DNA of 64,000 bases from Fibrobacterota bacterium (GTDB lineage Bacteria; Fibrobacterota; Fibrobacteria; UBA11236). The stretch's first letter is position 1. Each line of letters opens with the position of its first letter. The DNA lies in assembly GCA_028287465.1 (NCBI GenBank), contig JAQBPO010000023.1, positions 1 through 64,000 of the forward strand. Direction: 5' to 3'. Positions 45,261-54,930 of this stretch are shown one piece after another. The translations under genes were made by a program, and so were the position numbers. The notes under the pieces were generated by a model that had not been told where the DNA came from, did not search any database, and was given only the letters and a program-made list of their open reading frames with translations.

Positions 45261-46235
45261 TCAGCCTTGGGGCTTCCGGGCGTAGTCTTCCATGCGGGAC
45301 TCCGAGGACAGGAGCGCCTGGAAGTAGGCGATGGTCTTTTCCAGGCCCTGCTTGAGTTCGATCTTCGGGGTCCAGCCCAATTCCTTCTTGGCCAGGGAAA
45401 TGTCCGGTTGGCGCTGCTTGGGGTCGTCGCTGGGGAGCGGCAGGGCGATGATCTTGCTCTTGCTCCCGGTCTGGGCGATGACCTGTTCGGCCAATTCCCG
45501 GATGGTGAATTCGTTGGGATTCCCGACGTTCACGGGTCCGACCATGGTGGGGTGCTCCATTAGCCTGATCATGCCGTCGACGAGATCGGAAACGTAGCAG
45601 AACGAGCGGGTCTGCGAACCATCCCCATAGATGGTGATATCCTTTCCCTGGAGAGCCTGCACGATGAAATTCGAAACCACCCGGCCGTCGTATGGATGCA
45701 TCTTGGGGCCGTAGGTGTTGAAAATGCGGATGATGCGGATGTCCACCTTGTTCTGGCGCTTGTAATCGAAGAAAAGGGTTTCGGCCACCCGCTTTCCCTC
45801 ATCGTAACAGGAACGGATCCCGATGGGATTCACGTGCCCCCAGTACTCTTCCTTCTGCGGATGGATTTCCGGATCGCCGTAAACCTCGCTCGTGGACGCC
45901 TGCAGGACCCGGGCCTTGACGCGTTTGGCGAGGCCCAGCATGTTGATGGCTCCCATGACGCTCGTCTTGATGGTTTTCACGGGATTGTACTGGTAGTGCA
46001 CGGGCGATGCCGGGCAGGCCAGGTTGTAGATCTGATCGACTTCCAGGAAGATCGGCATGGTCACATCGTGACGGATGAGCTCGAAATTCCCGCGGCTGCG
46101 CAGGTGATCCACGTTGCGCTTGGCGCCGGTGAAATAGTTGTCCATGCAGACCACGTCATGGCCCTGCTCCACCAATCTCTCGCAGAGATGCGAACCCAGG
46201 AATCCCGCTCCTCCCGTTACCAGAATCCTCTTCAT
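45261..46235 (-). CDS. UDP-glucuronate decarboxylase (UDP-xylose synthase)
   Basis: 324-residue extended SDR enzyme making UDP-xylose from UDP-glucuronate. NAD-binding GGAGFLGSH at residues 8-16, [10 protein letters not shown], catalytic Tyr/Lys in SCYDEGKR, and the family stretches [13 protein letters not shown] and [19 protein letters not shown]. Provides xylose donors for surface polysaccharide. It converges with bioC and follows coaX by 2 bp, so it is probably in one transcript with coaX. Confidence 0.93.
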   Translation of the reverse strand: MKRILVTGGAGFLGSHLCERLVEQGHDVVCMDNYFTGAKRNVDHLRSRGNFELIRHDVTMPIFLEVDQIYNLACPASPVHYQYNPVKTIKTSVMGAINMLGLAKRVKARVLQASTSEVYGDPEIHPQKEEYWGHVNPIGIRSCYDEGKRVAETLFFDYKRQNKVDIRIIRIFNTYGPKMHPYDGRVVSNFIVQALQGKDITIYGDGSQTRSFCYVSDLVDGMIRLMEHPTMVGPVNVGNPNEFTIRELAEQVIAQTGSKSKIIALPLPSDDPKQRQPDISLAKKELGWTPKIELKQGLEKTIAYFQALLSSESRMEDYARKPQG

Positions 46236-46237
46236 TT

Positions 46238-47032
46238 CTATTTCCGTCCCTTCTTGTTCTTGCCGTCAAGCATGTGATTGATGCCGATCAAGGTCAAATC
46301 CGGTTCCACCGCGTGGATGGCCTTGGAGCGCCCGCCCAACAACGGCGCCAATCCCCCCGTGGCGATCACGGAAGGCTTCCGCATCTCCTTTTCGGCGAAG
46401 ATGGCCTTGAGCAGATATTCGACCTGGCCCAGGGTCCCCTGCAACATGCCGATGCGCAAGGCGTCATCCGTGGTTTTGCCTATCGCCTTATCGGTCCAGC
46501 GCAGCTCCACTTCGGAAAGCTTCGCCGCGCTTTGGGCCAGGCTACGCAAGGAACTCTGGATGCCGGGGCAGATGATGCCTCCCAGGTAGGCGTCGTCGGT
46601 GAATACGTCGTAGGTCGTTGCGGTGCCCAGATCGATGACCACCCCTTGCTTATACCCCAGGGCATGGGCGCCCAGGACGTTCGCCAGCCGGTCCGCGCCG
46701 ATTTGGCGCGGGATTTCGTAATCCAGCCGCAGGCCCAGGCAATTCGAGAAATCCAGGACCTGGGGGGCCGACCCGAACACTTCTTCCAGGGCCCGCACCC
46801 AACTGTCGTCCAGGGCCGGCACCACGGAAGCCATCGCGGAAGCGCGGATGCCCTCGCGCTCCTTGTCGGAACGCATCAGGCCGTGTAGGGAGATGGCCAA
46901 TTCATCGACCGTGGTGTCCTTGCGCGTTGCCAAGCGCCATCGGTGCCGGATCTCGCTCCCATCGAACAGGCCGATCACGGTATTGGTATTGCCTATGTCC
47001 ACGGCCAGCCGGAGGTCCTTGGGCTTAGCCAT
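46238..47032 (-). CDS. coaX: Type III pantothenate kinase
   Basis: 264-residue ASKHA-fold kinase for the first step of coenzyme A synthesis. Phosphate 1 motif [14 protein letters not shown] near residue 11, middle block [15 protein letters not shown], phosphate 2 region [14 protein letters not shown], and adenosine motif ATGGLAPLL. Length is usual for CoaX. It lies between nadC and the UDP-xylose synthase gene. Confidence 0.95.
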   Translation of the reverse strand: MAKPKDLRLAVDIGNTNTVIGLFDGSEIRHRWRLATRKDTTVDELAISLHGLMRSDKEREGIRASAMASVVPALDDSWVRALEEVFGSAPQVLDFSNCLGLRLDYEIPRQIGADRLANVLGAHALGYKQGVVIDLGTATTYDVFTDDAYLGGIICPGIQSSLRSLAQSAAKLSEVELRWTDKAIGKTTDDALRIGMLQGTLGQVEYLLKAIFAEKEMRKPSVIATGGLAPLLGGRSKAIHAVEPDLTLIGINHMLDGKNKKGRK

Positions 47033-47080
47033 CCGGGTCCGCCGTTTTATCAGCCGGTATGGGGAATGGAAAACGGGTTT

Positions 47081-47968
47081 TCATTTCCGTCCCTCTCCCA
47101 GGATATCCAGGGAAATGTCCAGGGCCTTCACGCTATGGGTCAAGGCGCCTACCGAGATGAAATCCAATCCGAACTCCCGGATCCGCTTCGCGCGCGCTAG
47201 GTCCATGTTCCCGCTGGCTTCCAGCTTGATGCGCGGCGCGCCCGCCCTCGCGATATCCACGGCTTCCCGCAGGGTCTCGTCGTCCATGTTGTCCAGAAGG
47301 ATGATGTCGACGGAGGAGTCGAGCAGGGAGCGGAGTTCGTCGAGGGTGCGCACTTCCGCTTCAACCGTATAGGTTCCGGCATATCGCGCGAGAACCTTGT
47401 CGACCGCGGCGCGCACGGAACCGCAGGCTTCCGCATGGTTGTCCTTGATCAGGACCATGTCGTAGAGGCCCATGCGATGGTTGGTCCCCCCTCCTACCGC
47501 GACGGCGTATTTGTCCAGGGCCCGGTATCCCGGCATCGTCTTCCGGGTATCCAGGATGCGGGTATTGCCGCCTTCCAGGGCCCGGGCGTATTCGCGCGCC
47601 ACCGTGGCGATTCCTGAGAGCCTCTGGAGGAAATTGAGCAGGATCCGCTCGCATACCAACATGGCCTGCATGGATCCGTGAAGGGTCATGAGGACGTCGC
47701 CGGATTCCACGTCCGCGCCTTCCGCGCACCGGAGTTCGATGGAGGGATGGAACCCGCGATGCCGGAATACCCTTTCCACCAGGGGCAGCCCCGCGATCAC
47801 TCCGGATTGCTTGCACAGGAGATGGGCCCGGCCTACGGCGGACTCCTCGATGGTGGCGATGGACGTGATGTCCCCATGGCCCTCGTCCTCGGAAAAGGCC
47901 CAGGGCAGGAGGCGGTCGAACGCCTCGGAAGGGAAGGCGGGCAGGGAATTGGCGGTTGTTGCTGGCAT
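47081..47968 (-). CDS. nadC: Nicotinate-nucleotide diphosphorylase (carboxylating)
   Basis: 295-residue quinolinate phosphoribosyltransferase of NAD synthesis. Typical stretches: SEDEGHGDITS at the N-terminus, NFLQRLSGIATVAREYA, TRKTMPGYRALDKYAVAVGGGTNHRMGLYDMVLIKDNH, and LEASGNMDLARAKRIREFGLDFISVGALTHS. ATG 47968 and ATG 48001 are both possible; neither has a strong ribosome site, and the shorter is closer to the family start. NAD and CoA genes adjoin here (coaX 48 bp downstream). Confidence 0.95.
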   Translation of the reverse strand: MPATTANSLPAFPSEAFDRLLPWAFSEDEGHGDITSIATIEESAVGRAHLLCKQSGVIAGLPLVERVFRHRGFHPSIELRCAEGADVESGDVLMTLHGSMQAMLVCERILLNFLQRLSGIATVAREYARALEGGNTRILDTRKTMPGYRALDKYAVAVGGGTNHRMGLYDMVLIKDNHAEACGSVRAAVDKVLARYAGTYTVEAEVRTLDELRSLLDSSVDIILLDNMDDETLREAVDIARAGAPRIKLEASGNMDLARAKRIREFGLDFISVGALTHSVKALDISLDILGEGRK

Positions 47969-48015
47969 TGCAGGACAAGGTAAAATTATGTGCGGTTCCA
48001 TCCAAAACCGGTCAA

Positions 48016-48504
48016 TCAGGCCGGGACGTCCCCTGAAGGCCCGTCTTCCTCCGCGTCCGGCCTCGAAAAGGCTGAAAGGGTGATTCCGGCCTCGCCCCCG
48101 CGGCGGAGGATTTCCTCATCGAAGGCCTCATCGAAGATATCGTGCATACGATACGTCCTGCCGGCGCGGGTTTCGAATTCCACGAAGGGGTAGAATTCCG
48201 GATAGGAGGTCAGGAAACCCTTCCGCTCCTCCCTTTCCTCCACCCTGCGTATCTCGGCGATATCGTCGAGCTTCAATTCCAGTTCGTAGGTCTCGAGCAC
48301 GTTCTCGGAAAAACGGATCGCCTGTCCCGTGATCTCGATGCGCAGGTCCCATCGCGGGGCATAGTAAAGGATGATCGCGGCCAAGGGAAGGAATACACCC
48401 CCCGCCAGGAGGTTCTGGGTGGCCAACAACATGCCGCACAGCAGGAAAACGCCGCCCATGACGTAGCGGGAAAAGGTCCGGCTCTTACGGGGTTTGTGCA
48501 GCAT
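48016..48504 (-). CDS. Small membrane protein with PH-like cytoplasmic domain
   Basis: 162-residue protein of unknown function. Two membrane segments (about 14-33 and 36-50) are followed by a beta-rich domain (IEITGQAIRFSENVLETYELELKLDDIAEIRRVE) that resembles bacterial PH-like folds, then an acidic C-terminus. It lies between the lipoprotein gene at 48547 and nadC. Confidence 0.6.
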   Translation of the reverse strand: MLHKPRKSRTFSRYVMGGVFLLCGMLLATQNLLAGGVFLPLAAIILYYAPRWDLRIEITGQAIRFSENVLETYELELKLDDIAEIRRVEEREERKGFLTSYPEFYPFVEFETRAGRTYRMHDIFDEAFDEEILRRGGEAGITLSAFSRPDAEEDGPSGDVPA

Positions 48505-48546
48505 GCCTGGCGGCTCCCATACGGTTCTTACGGGGGCCCGCGGCCG

Positions 48547-49812
48547 TCACGGCTTCAATTTCTTCAGCTCGCCTTCGACCATCTCGCGGTTCTTGCGGAC
48601 CTTTTGGGAGACCGGGAGCTCGGGAAAATAGAACAGGCAGCTGTCGAGGTCCGCCGCCGTGCGCTTCAATAGGTTGCGCTTGTCCGCCTCGGCGGCGGCC
48701 TTCTTGAAGTCCTTGAAGGAATTGGCGGCCGACCGGCGCTTATCCTCGCAGAACCTGTCCCCGATGGCGGCCTTCTTGTCCTTGACCCAGGATTGTTCCG
48801 GGCCCCCTTTCTCAAGGGACTTGAGGGCGGCGACGTATTTGCCTTTGGAAGCCAGGGAATCCGCTTCGGCCGCGATGGCGGCCGCATCGGGTCCGGGCGG
48901 GGCCGTCGCGGCCTGGGCCGCGGGCTCCTTGGCGGTTTCGCTCGGAGGGGGCACCGTCCCGGCCGCCGCCGCCGCCGCTTGGGCCTGTTGGGCTTGCGGG
49001 GTGACGCGCCCGGCCCGCTTGTCCTTTTCCCAGGACCGGTTAGCGAGCTTCTTCAACTCCCTTTGCAGCTTCACGTCCGTGACCGTTTCCAGGAGCGCCT
49101 TGACCTGCTTGCTCACCTCTTCATGCCCGATGTCCGACATGTAGGTGTCGTTCACCTCTTTGAGCCTCTTCTTGGTGGAGTCCGGAAGCGAGGATTGCAG
49201 CGCATCGGAAAGGATGAGCCCCCATTGCGCCTCTTCCATGGCGAAGTTCACCGCGACCTTGCTTTGGGTTATCTCTTTCCAGCGGATGCGCGCCCTTTCC
49301 CAATCGCCTTCCTTCGCGGCCTTGTCCCCTGCCTCGGCCGCGGAGAGGATCACGTCCTGCAGGGAAAGCTTATCCTCATTGGTGACCACGAATACCCGCT
49401 CGCCATTCTCCTTGGCCTTGAGGCCGCCGTGGCGCAGGATCGCCTCCAGGCGATCATAGGCGGATCGGCTCTTGTTGAGGGTATTCTTGTCCAGGTTTTT
49501 CGCATCGGGGTTCGCGAGAAGCAACATGCGGTATCCCAGCAGGATATCCAGGATGAGCTGATCCTCGTCGGTCTTGATCCCCTTGGCCAGGCTGGCCAGG
49601 TCGCCGCCTTCATCGATGCGGACGGATGGGTTCCCCGCTTGCGCACCGCCCGGGGCCTGCTGGGCCTTCTTCCCCGTGGATCCGCAGCCCGAGAGCCCAG
49701 CCGCCGAAATCCCCATCAGGAGGGCGAGGGACAAGCCGGCCAACCTTCCGCTCAAGCCGCGTTGCGCGCCGGTTACCGCGCCCTTCGAAAGCGTATCGCC
49801 CATGATAACCAT
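48547..49812 (-). CDS. Lipoprotein of unknown function, alpha-helical
   Basis: 421-residue lipoprotein with lipobox GLSGC in the first 45 residues. Mostly alpha-helical with TPR-like spacing (LILDILLGYRMLL, AGDKAAKEGDWERARIRWKEI, ADSLASKGKYVAALKSLEKGG) and an Ala/Gln/Pro-rich linker near 275-320. ATG 49812 has GAGGAG four bases upstream; the alternative ATG 49824 would overlap the PBP stop (ATGA). Coupling to the PBP1A gene suggests a periplasmic partner for cell-wall synthesis, similar in layout to outer-membrane lipoprotein activators of PBPs, but the sequence is not LpoA or LpoB. Confidence 0.62.
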   Translation of the reverse strand: MVIMGDTLSKGAVTGAQRGLSGRLAGLSLALLMGISAAGLSGCGSTGKKAQQAPGGAQAGNPSVRIDEGGDLASLAKGIKTDEDQLILDILLGYRMLLLANPDAKNLDKNTLNKSRSAYDRLEAILRHGGLKAKENGERVFVVTNEDKLSLQDVILSAAEAGDKAAKEGDWERARIRWKEITQSKVAVNFAMEEAQWGLILSDALQSSLPDSTKKRLKEVNDTYMSDIGHEEVSKQVKALLETVTDVKLQRELKKLANRSWEKDKRAGRVTPQAQQAQAAAAAAGTVPPPSETAKEPAAQAATAPPGPDAAAIAAEADSLASKGKYVAALKSLEKGGPEQSWVKDKKAAIGDRFCEDKRRSAANSFKDFKKAAAEADKRNLLKRTAADLDSCLFYFPELPVSQKVRKNREMVEGELKKLKP

Positions 49813-49820
49813 TGCGCTCC

Positions 49821-52800
49821 TCATTCCTCGCGGATCAGAACCGTTGTGTAGATGGCCGGATCAGGTTCCGCCGCGCCCGCCAATTCATCGGATAAATCCT
49901 CGGTATAGCCGCCCTGGGCCTGCAATGCCTGTTGATCGGACTGCTGGATGGGGAGGCCCGTGCGCTTGGAGACCGTGAACTTCGCGTATTTCTCGGCCTG
50001 GAAGATGGGCGCCTGCCCCGAAGTCTGGATGTCCAGATCCAGCATATCGATCCGGTCCGCGAAGGCATCGATCTCGGCCACGGCCCTGGCTTCCGCGATC
50101 CAGGCGGGTATGGCTACGGAACTTCCCGTGCCTTTGAAGCCCTTGCGCAACATGGAGATATTATCGTCGAAGCCAACGTAGTTCCCGATTGCGAAACCGC
50201 TTTGGCTGTCGAACCCTTTGTTCTGGCCTTTGGGCGCGGAGACGAATCCCAGGAAGGCGCCGTTGCGGTAGTCGTTGGTGGTTCCGGTCTTGCCGTAGGC
50301 GGGCAGGGGCAGCTCCGGTCCGCCCTTTTCGCCCATCGGGACCTTGAGCTCCCGGCCGATCTGCTGGCCGGTGCCCCCCTTGACCACCGATCCCAGGATG
50401 GCCTCGATGCCGAAACGGGTGCGTTCGGTGATGACCCGATCGCGATCGAGATAGTCCTCGAAGATGACGGTGCCGTCGTGGAGGCAGATTTTCTCGATGA
50501 AAAGCTGGGGCTCGCCGAACTTGGTCTTGTACGTATAGCCGTCCTTCAATGCCTGGTAGGCGTTCACCGCCTCGCCGAGGGTGATTACGTTGACTCCCAA
50601 GGGATAGGATATCACAGGATCCAGGGGCGAGGTAAGGCCCAGCTTGCGGCTGAACTTCACGATGTACCGCAAGGCGGCCAAAGCGCGGAAATCCTGGGAG
50701 GCGTAGAGGTTCTCCTTGGTGTACCCGGGAGGGGCGTCGCCGCCGCGCGCATCCAGCTTTGCCGCCAGGCGCTTGATGGTTCCCACGCCCACCTCGCCTT
50801 CGACCAGGACCGAATCCCCAGCGAGCCAGGGATCGGGTTCGCCGATGGGGGTCCAATTGCTGTCCGGGTGCCCGGCGAATACGCCGATCATGCCGCCGGT
50901 ATTGTGGCGCGCCATGGTGAATTGCTGGTTCCCGTTGGCCCGGTTCTCCCAATTGCGCGCCTCGATGCTGTAGGCGAGGAAGTTCCGTCCCAGGATGCGG
51001 AACCGAAGCTGATCCTCTTTTTCCCCCGATCCCGCGTATTTTTGCTGCTCTTTGCCGTACCCGATGCCGTACGGCAGGCTCTTGAACGCCTCCGCTTCGG
51101 CCACCTTGCCTTCGAAAGTGAGGTCGATGGCGAGATCGTTGGTCTCTTTCTGGTAGAGCAGCTCGCGGGCGCGATCCTGATTCAGGACCAGGCCAAGGGT
51201 GTCGCGAACGTAGATCTCGAACTCCCCTTGCATGTTGAAATTCTCGGGCGCGAAACCGGTCTCCCGGCCGATTTCCCAGAAACGCGCGAATGGGGTCTTG
51301 TCGAAAAGATGGAACAGCAGGTAGATGCTGGCCACGTTCTCCGACCTTCGGCCGGCCCAGGCCATGCTCACGGTATCCTCGGGCGCGTGGTCCGGCTTGG
51401 GGAAATAGAACACGCTGCCCATGCGGAACAGCTGCCGGAAATTGGGCAGGGCGTCCAAGGGTTTCCATCCGAGCTCCAAAGCCGCGGCATAGACCAGGGG
51501 CTTGAATGCGGAGCCGAATTGGCGGCGGGCCTGGTTCACGCGATCGTAGCCGGTATTCTCGAAGCCGCCCACGTTGGCCAGCACCTTCCCTTCATGGAGG
51601 ATCTGCGCCCCGCCCTGGATGTCCGGGCGTTGGGCGATCTCCAGTTCGGGAGCCTCGGCGGCCTTTCCGTCGCTCTTGCCCGCGGCGCCTCCCCCCTGGA
51701 ACCTATACGGAACGGCGCACAGGATCCGTTGCCCGGGCGAGAAGTGGCTGCGCAACACTTCGGCGCGCATGGCGACCGAAGGCAGATCCGCCGACCCCGT
51801 CTCGTGCATGTTCCAATTGCGCAGGAACTTTTCGATGGCCGGAGCGGAGATGGCGGCGCGCGCGGACCCGAAACCCACCTCGATGGGCTGCAGGGACCCG
51901 TCCTTCTTGGGCGCGGGAGAGGTGAGGATGCGGCCCGTGTAGAAGGCCCCGGGGGCGAAGCTGCTCACCAGGCTTTCCTGGGAATCCTTGGGCGCATGGT
52001 ACCCGCGGAGGATCAGGTCCAGGCGGGACAGGTTGGAGTAGGTCGCGTACTCCGTCGCGCGTTGGATGTTGGCGTCCAGGGTGGTGTAGATCTGCAGCCC
52101 ATCGGTCATGAAGTCGGTCACGTCGTACTTGTCCAGGACCGCCTGCATCGCGGGCGACTCCAGCAGGCGCTTGGCCTTTACCATGTTGGTCGAGAGCGAG
52201 AAACGGAAGGCGCCGCGGCGGAATTCGAGCTTCTGGTGCGAGGCCTCGGCGTATTTCTCCTTGGAGATCTTGCCGTCCCTGTAGAGCTGCTTGAGCACGT
52301 AGCCCACGCGGTATTGGGCCCGTCGCAGGGCTGCGTCCTTTTTCTCCTGGGTCTCCTGGATGAAGGGATTGTACTGGTTGGGGCCCTTGACGGAACCCGC
52401 GATGAAGGCGCATTCCAGGAGGTTGAGGTTGGCGAGGTCCTTGTTGAAGAAATAGCGTGCGGCGATGCGGACGCCATGGCCGTTGCCGGAGACGTAGAAC
52501 TGGTTGAGGTAGAACTCCAGGATTTCCTGCTTGGTGAAATGCTTCTCCAGCCGGAAGGCGTTGATCAGTTCCTTGAACTTGCCGACCAGGGTGCGCGGCC
52601 GTTTGAAAAGGTTCTTGGCGGTCTGCTGGGTAAGGGTGCTGCCGCCCCGCTTCAGGCTCATGGACTTGACGTTGTCGAGCATGGCATAGGCCATGGCCTT
52701 CGGGTCCACGCCCCCATGCTGGAAGAAATTGTGGTCCTCGGCCGCGACCAGGGCCTCGATGATGGTCTTGGGGATGGAGTCGTAGGGGACGTAATCCCGG

Positions 52801-53018
52801 TGCTGGCCTTCGAAGAAGGTCCCCACCTTGGTTTTGCCGTCCGAATAATAGACCGTGCTCTCCTTGGAGAGGATCTGCATGATCCCGGCCCGGGTGAAGG
52901 TATTGTTCGGGTTCTGGTGGATGGAGACGGCGAAAACGCCCAGGGCGCCCAAGGCGAAGACCGACCCCGTAAGGACCGTCCCCAGGATCACCCATTTCAA
53001 TCTGGTCAGGAAGCTCAT
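49821..53018 (-). CDS. Penicillin-binding protein 1A (class A)
   Basis: 1065-residue bifunctional peptidoglycan synthase, longer than the usual about 800-850. Membrane anchor at residues 8-30. GT51 domain (about 60-245) with EDHNFFQHGGVDPKA (catalytic Glu about 94) and RGGSTLTQQTAKNLF. The transpeptidase carries SAFK (Ser about 502), SEN (about 560) and KTGTTNDY (about 910). Extra length is between the SEN and KTG motifs (about 600-880). ATG 53018 precedes the membrane anchor. The lipoprotein gene at 48547 is coupled downstream. Confidence 0.95.
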   Translation of the reverse strand: MSFLTRLKWVILGTVLTGSVFALGALGVFAVSIHQNPNNTFTRAGIMQILSKESTVYYSDGKTKVGTFFEGQHRDYVPYDSIPKTIIEALVAAEDHNFFQHGGVDPKAMAYAMLDNVKSMSLKRGGSTLTQQTAKNLFKRPRTLVGKFKELINAFRLEKHFTKQEILEFYLNQFYVSGNGHGVRIAARYFFNKDLANLNLLECAFIAGSVKGPNQYNPFIQETQEKKDAALRRAQYRVGYVLKQLYRDGKISKEKYAEASHQKLEFRRGAFRFSLSTNMVKAKRLLESPAMQAVLDKYDVTDFMTDGLQIYTTLDANIQRATEYATYSNLSRLDLILRGYHAPKDSQESLVSSFAPGAFYTGRILTSPAPKKDGSLQPIEVGFGSARAAISAPAIEKFLRNWNMHETGSADLPSVAMRAEVLRSHFSPGQRILCAVPYRFQGGGAAGKSDGKAAEAPELEIAQRPDIQGGAQILHEGKVLANVGGFENTGYDRVNQARRQFGSAFKPLVYAAALELGWKPLDALPNFRQLFRMGSVFYFPKPDHAPEDTVSMAWAGRRSENVASIYLLFHLFDKTPFARFWEIGRETGFAPENFNMQGEFEIYVRDTLGLVLNQDRARELLYQKETNDLAIDLTFEGKVAEAEAFKSLPYGIGYGKEQQKYAGSGEKEDQLRFRILGRNFLAYSIEARNWENRANGNQQFTMARHNTGGMIGVFAGHPDSNWTPIGEPDPWLAGDSVLVEGEVGVGTIKRLAAKLDARGGDAPPGYTKENLYASQDFRALAALRYIVKFSRKLGLTSPLDPVISYPLGVNVITLGEAVNAYQALKDGYTYKTKFGEPQLFIEKICLHDGTVIFEDYLDRDRVITERTRFGIEAILGSVVKGGTGQQIGRELKVPMGEKGGPELPLPAYGKTGTTNDYRNGAFLGFVSAPKGQNKGFDSQSGFAIGNYVGFDDNISMLRKGFKGTGSSVAIPAWIAEARAVAEIDAFADRIDMLDLDIQTSGQAPIFQAEKYAKFTVSKRTGLPIQQSDQQALQAQGGYTEDLSDELAGAAEPDPAIYTTVLIREE

Positions 53019-53225
53019 GCGATTGCCTTGAAATAGTAGTTTATAGCAATTCGATGAGGCACGGGCCATGGCGTCCGGTTCCGGATTTCCCCTATCCTAC
53101 CCGCCCCGATCCGGCGCATCCGGTCCGGCTTTAAGCCTGCCCTCCGTTTAACTATAATTTCCGGCTTCCAAGTACGGCCTCAGGTGGCTTCCGCGGCATC
53201 CCTTACGGGCGGCATCGGACCCCAT

Positions 53226-53312
53226 GGAGAGGTGGCCGAGTGGCTTAAGGCGACGGTTTGCTAAATCGTTGTACTGTTACAGGTACCGGGGGTTCGAATC
53301 CCCCCTTCTCCG
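53226..53312 (+). tRNA. tRNA-Ser (anticodon GCT)
   Basis: 87-base class II tRNA. Acceptor stem GGAGAGG/CTTCTCC with one G-U pair, anticodon loop TTGCTAA (anticodon GCT), long variable arm around TTGTACTGTTACAGGTACC, T arm GGGGG-TTCGAAT-CCCCC, discriminator G. CCA is not encoded. gltX begins 84 bp downstream. Confidence 0.94.
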
Positions 53313-53396
53313 CCGTACTTGGGTAATTTTCCTGCAGCTTCCGGAACGGCAGCCGACAAAGCAGAACACCCTACTTACCCAGAATCGGAATCGCCC

Positions 53397-54884
53397 ATGT
53401 CCTCGCCTCCCCGCGCCCGCGTCCGCTTCGCCCCCAGCCCCACCGGGTATCTGCACGTGGGAGGCGCCCGCACCGCCCTTTTCAATTGGCTTTTCGCCAA
53501 GCATATCGGAGGGGACTTCCTCCTCCGAATCGAGGATACGGATCAGACCCGTTACGATGAAAAGGCCCTGGTCGAGCTGATCGCGGACCTGAAATGGCTG
53601 GGGCTCAATTGGGTGGAGGGCCCGGAAGTGGGCGGACCCCACGCTCCCTACTTCCAGTCCCAGCGTCTTCCCCTCTATCAGGAGCATGCGGCCAAACTGG
53701 TCGAAGGCGGCCATGCCTACCCCTGCTTCTGCACGACCGAGCGCCTGGACGAGCTGCGCGAGACCCAGAAGCGCAATAACCTCCCGACGAGCTACGACCG
53801 CCTCTGCCGCAATATCCCCGCCGAGACCGCCAAACAGCGCGTGGCCGCGGGCGAGAAGCACACCGTCCGCCTGAAGGTTCCTTTCCATGGGGACACGGTC
53901 TTCAAGGATTTCCTGCGCGGCACAATCACTTACCAGAACCGCATCCTGGACGATCTGGTCCTGCTCAAGACCGATCGCTTTCCGACCTACCACCTGGCGA
54001 ACGTGGTGGACGATCATTACATGGAGATCACCCACGTGCTCCGCGGGGACGAGTGGATCCCGAGCACGCCGCGCCATGTCCTCCTGTATCAGGCCTTCGG
54101 TTGGGAACCGCCGACCTTCGTGCACCTTCCAGTCATCCTGGGCCCGGACGGCGGCAAGCTCAGCAAGCGCAAGGGCGCGGCCTCGGTCGGCGACTACCGA
54201 AACCTCGGCTACCTGCCCGAGACCTTGATCAATTTCCTCGCCCTGCTCGGCTGGAACCCGGGCGGCGACGAGGAATACATGGAACGGGACCGCCTGGCGG
54301 AAATGTTCACCTTGGAGAAAATCAACTCCAAGAGCGCCGTCTTCGACGAGAAGAAGCTTGAGTGGCTCAATGGCCAGTATTTCCTGCGCCGGGACGTGGA
54401 CTATTTCTTCCCGCTGGTGAAGCCCCTTTGGGTTGCCGCCGGGGTGGACGGGAACGCCTTTCCGGAAAGCTATTTCCGCACCGCCATCGGCCTCCTCAAG
54501 GACCGCTCCAAACGCCTGCCGGACTTCGTCACCTACGGCATGTTTTTCTTCAAGGAGCCGGAAACCTACGACGAAAAATCGGCCAAGAAGTATTTCGGGC
54601 AGGGCGCCGACGGCCTTCTGCAGAACCTGCATGACGCCATTTCCGCCCTCCCGGATTTCCAGATCACCGGCCTGGAAGCCCTTTACAAGGAGACCGCGGA
54701 AAAGCTCGGGCTCAAGGGAGGCGATCTCATCCATCCCACCCGGCTCGCCATTTCCGGGATCCCCTTCGGTCCCGGCCTATTCGAATTGATGGCGGCCTTG
54801 GGCAGGGAAACGGTGCTTCGCCGGCTGCTCGCGGCCATAGCGGCCGTGAAGAGCGGGCAGATCAAGACGGCCGTGACGGTTTGA
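53397..54884 (+). CDS. gltX: Glutamyl-tRNA synthetase
   Basis: 495-residue class I synthetase. HIGH-type motif FAPSPTGYLHVGGARTA at residues 10-26 and KMSKS-type motif KLSKRKGA near 250. CFCTTERLDELR lies in the acceptor-binding region, and an all-helical anticodon domain fills the last about 170 residues. ATG 53397 is the start directly before the conserved VRFAPSPTG. Whether it also charges tRNA-Gln cannot be told; no gatCAB is in the window. Confidence 0.95.
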   Translation: MSSPPRARVRFAPSPTGYLHVGGARTALFNWLFAKHIGGDFLLRIEDTDQTRYDEKALVELIADLKWLGLNWVEGPEVGGPHAPYFQSQRLPLYQEHAAKLVEGGHAYPCFCTTERLDELRETQKRNNLPTSYDRLCRNIPAETAKQRVAAGEKHTVRLKVPFHGDTVFKDFLRGTITYQNRILDDLVLLKTDRFPTYHLANVVDDHYMEITHVLRGDEWIPSTPRHVLLYQAFGWEPPTFVHLPVILGPDGGKLSKRKGAASVGDYRNLGYLPETLINFLALLGWNPGGDEEYMERDRLAEMFTLEKINSKSAVFDEKKLEWLNGQYFLRRDVDYFFPLVKPLWVAAGVDGNAFPESYFRTAIGLLKDRSKRLPDFVTYGMFFFKEPETYDEKSAKKYFGQGADGLLQNLHDAISALPDFQITGLEALYKETAEKLGLKGGDLIHPTRLAISGIPFGPGLFELMAALGRETVLRRLLAAIAAVKSGQIKTAVTV

Positions 54885-54930
54885 CCGCGGAACGGGATTA
54901 GTACGGCGGCATAAGCCGGGAAAGGCAGCC

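Noticed and set aside
49932-53036. 1034-codon plus-strand frame opposite PBP1A
   Set aside because: Shadow of the PBP1A gene; no motifs, and the opposite strand has all PBP catalytic signatures.
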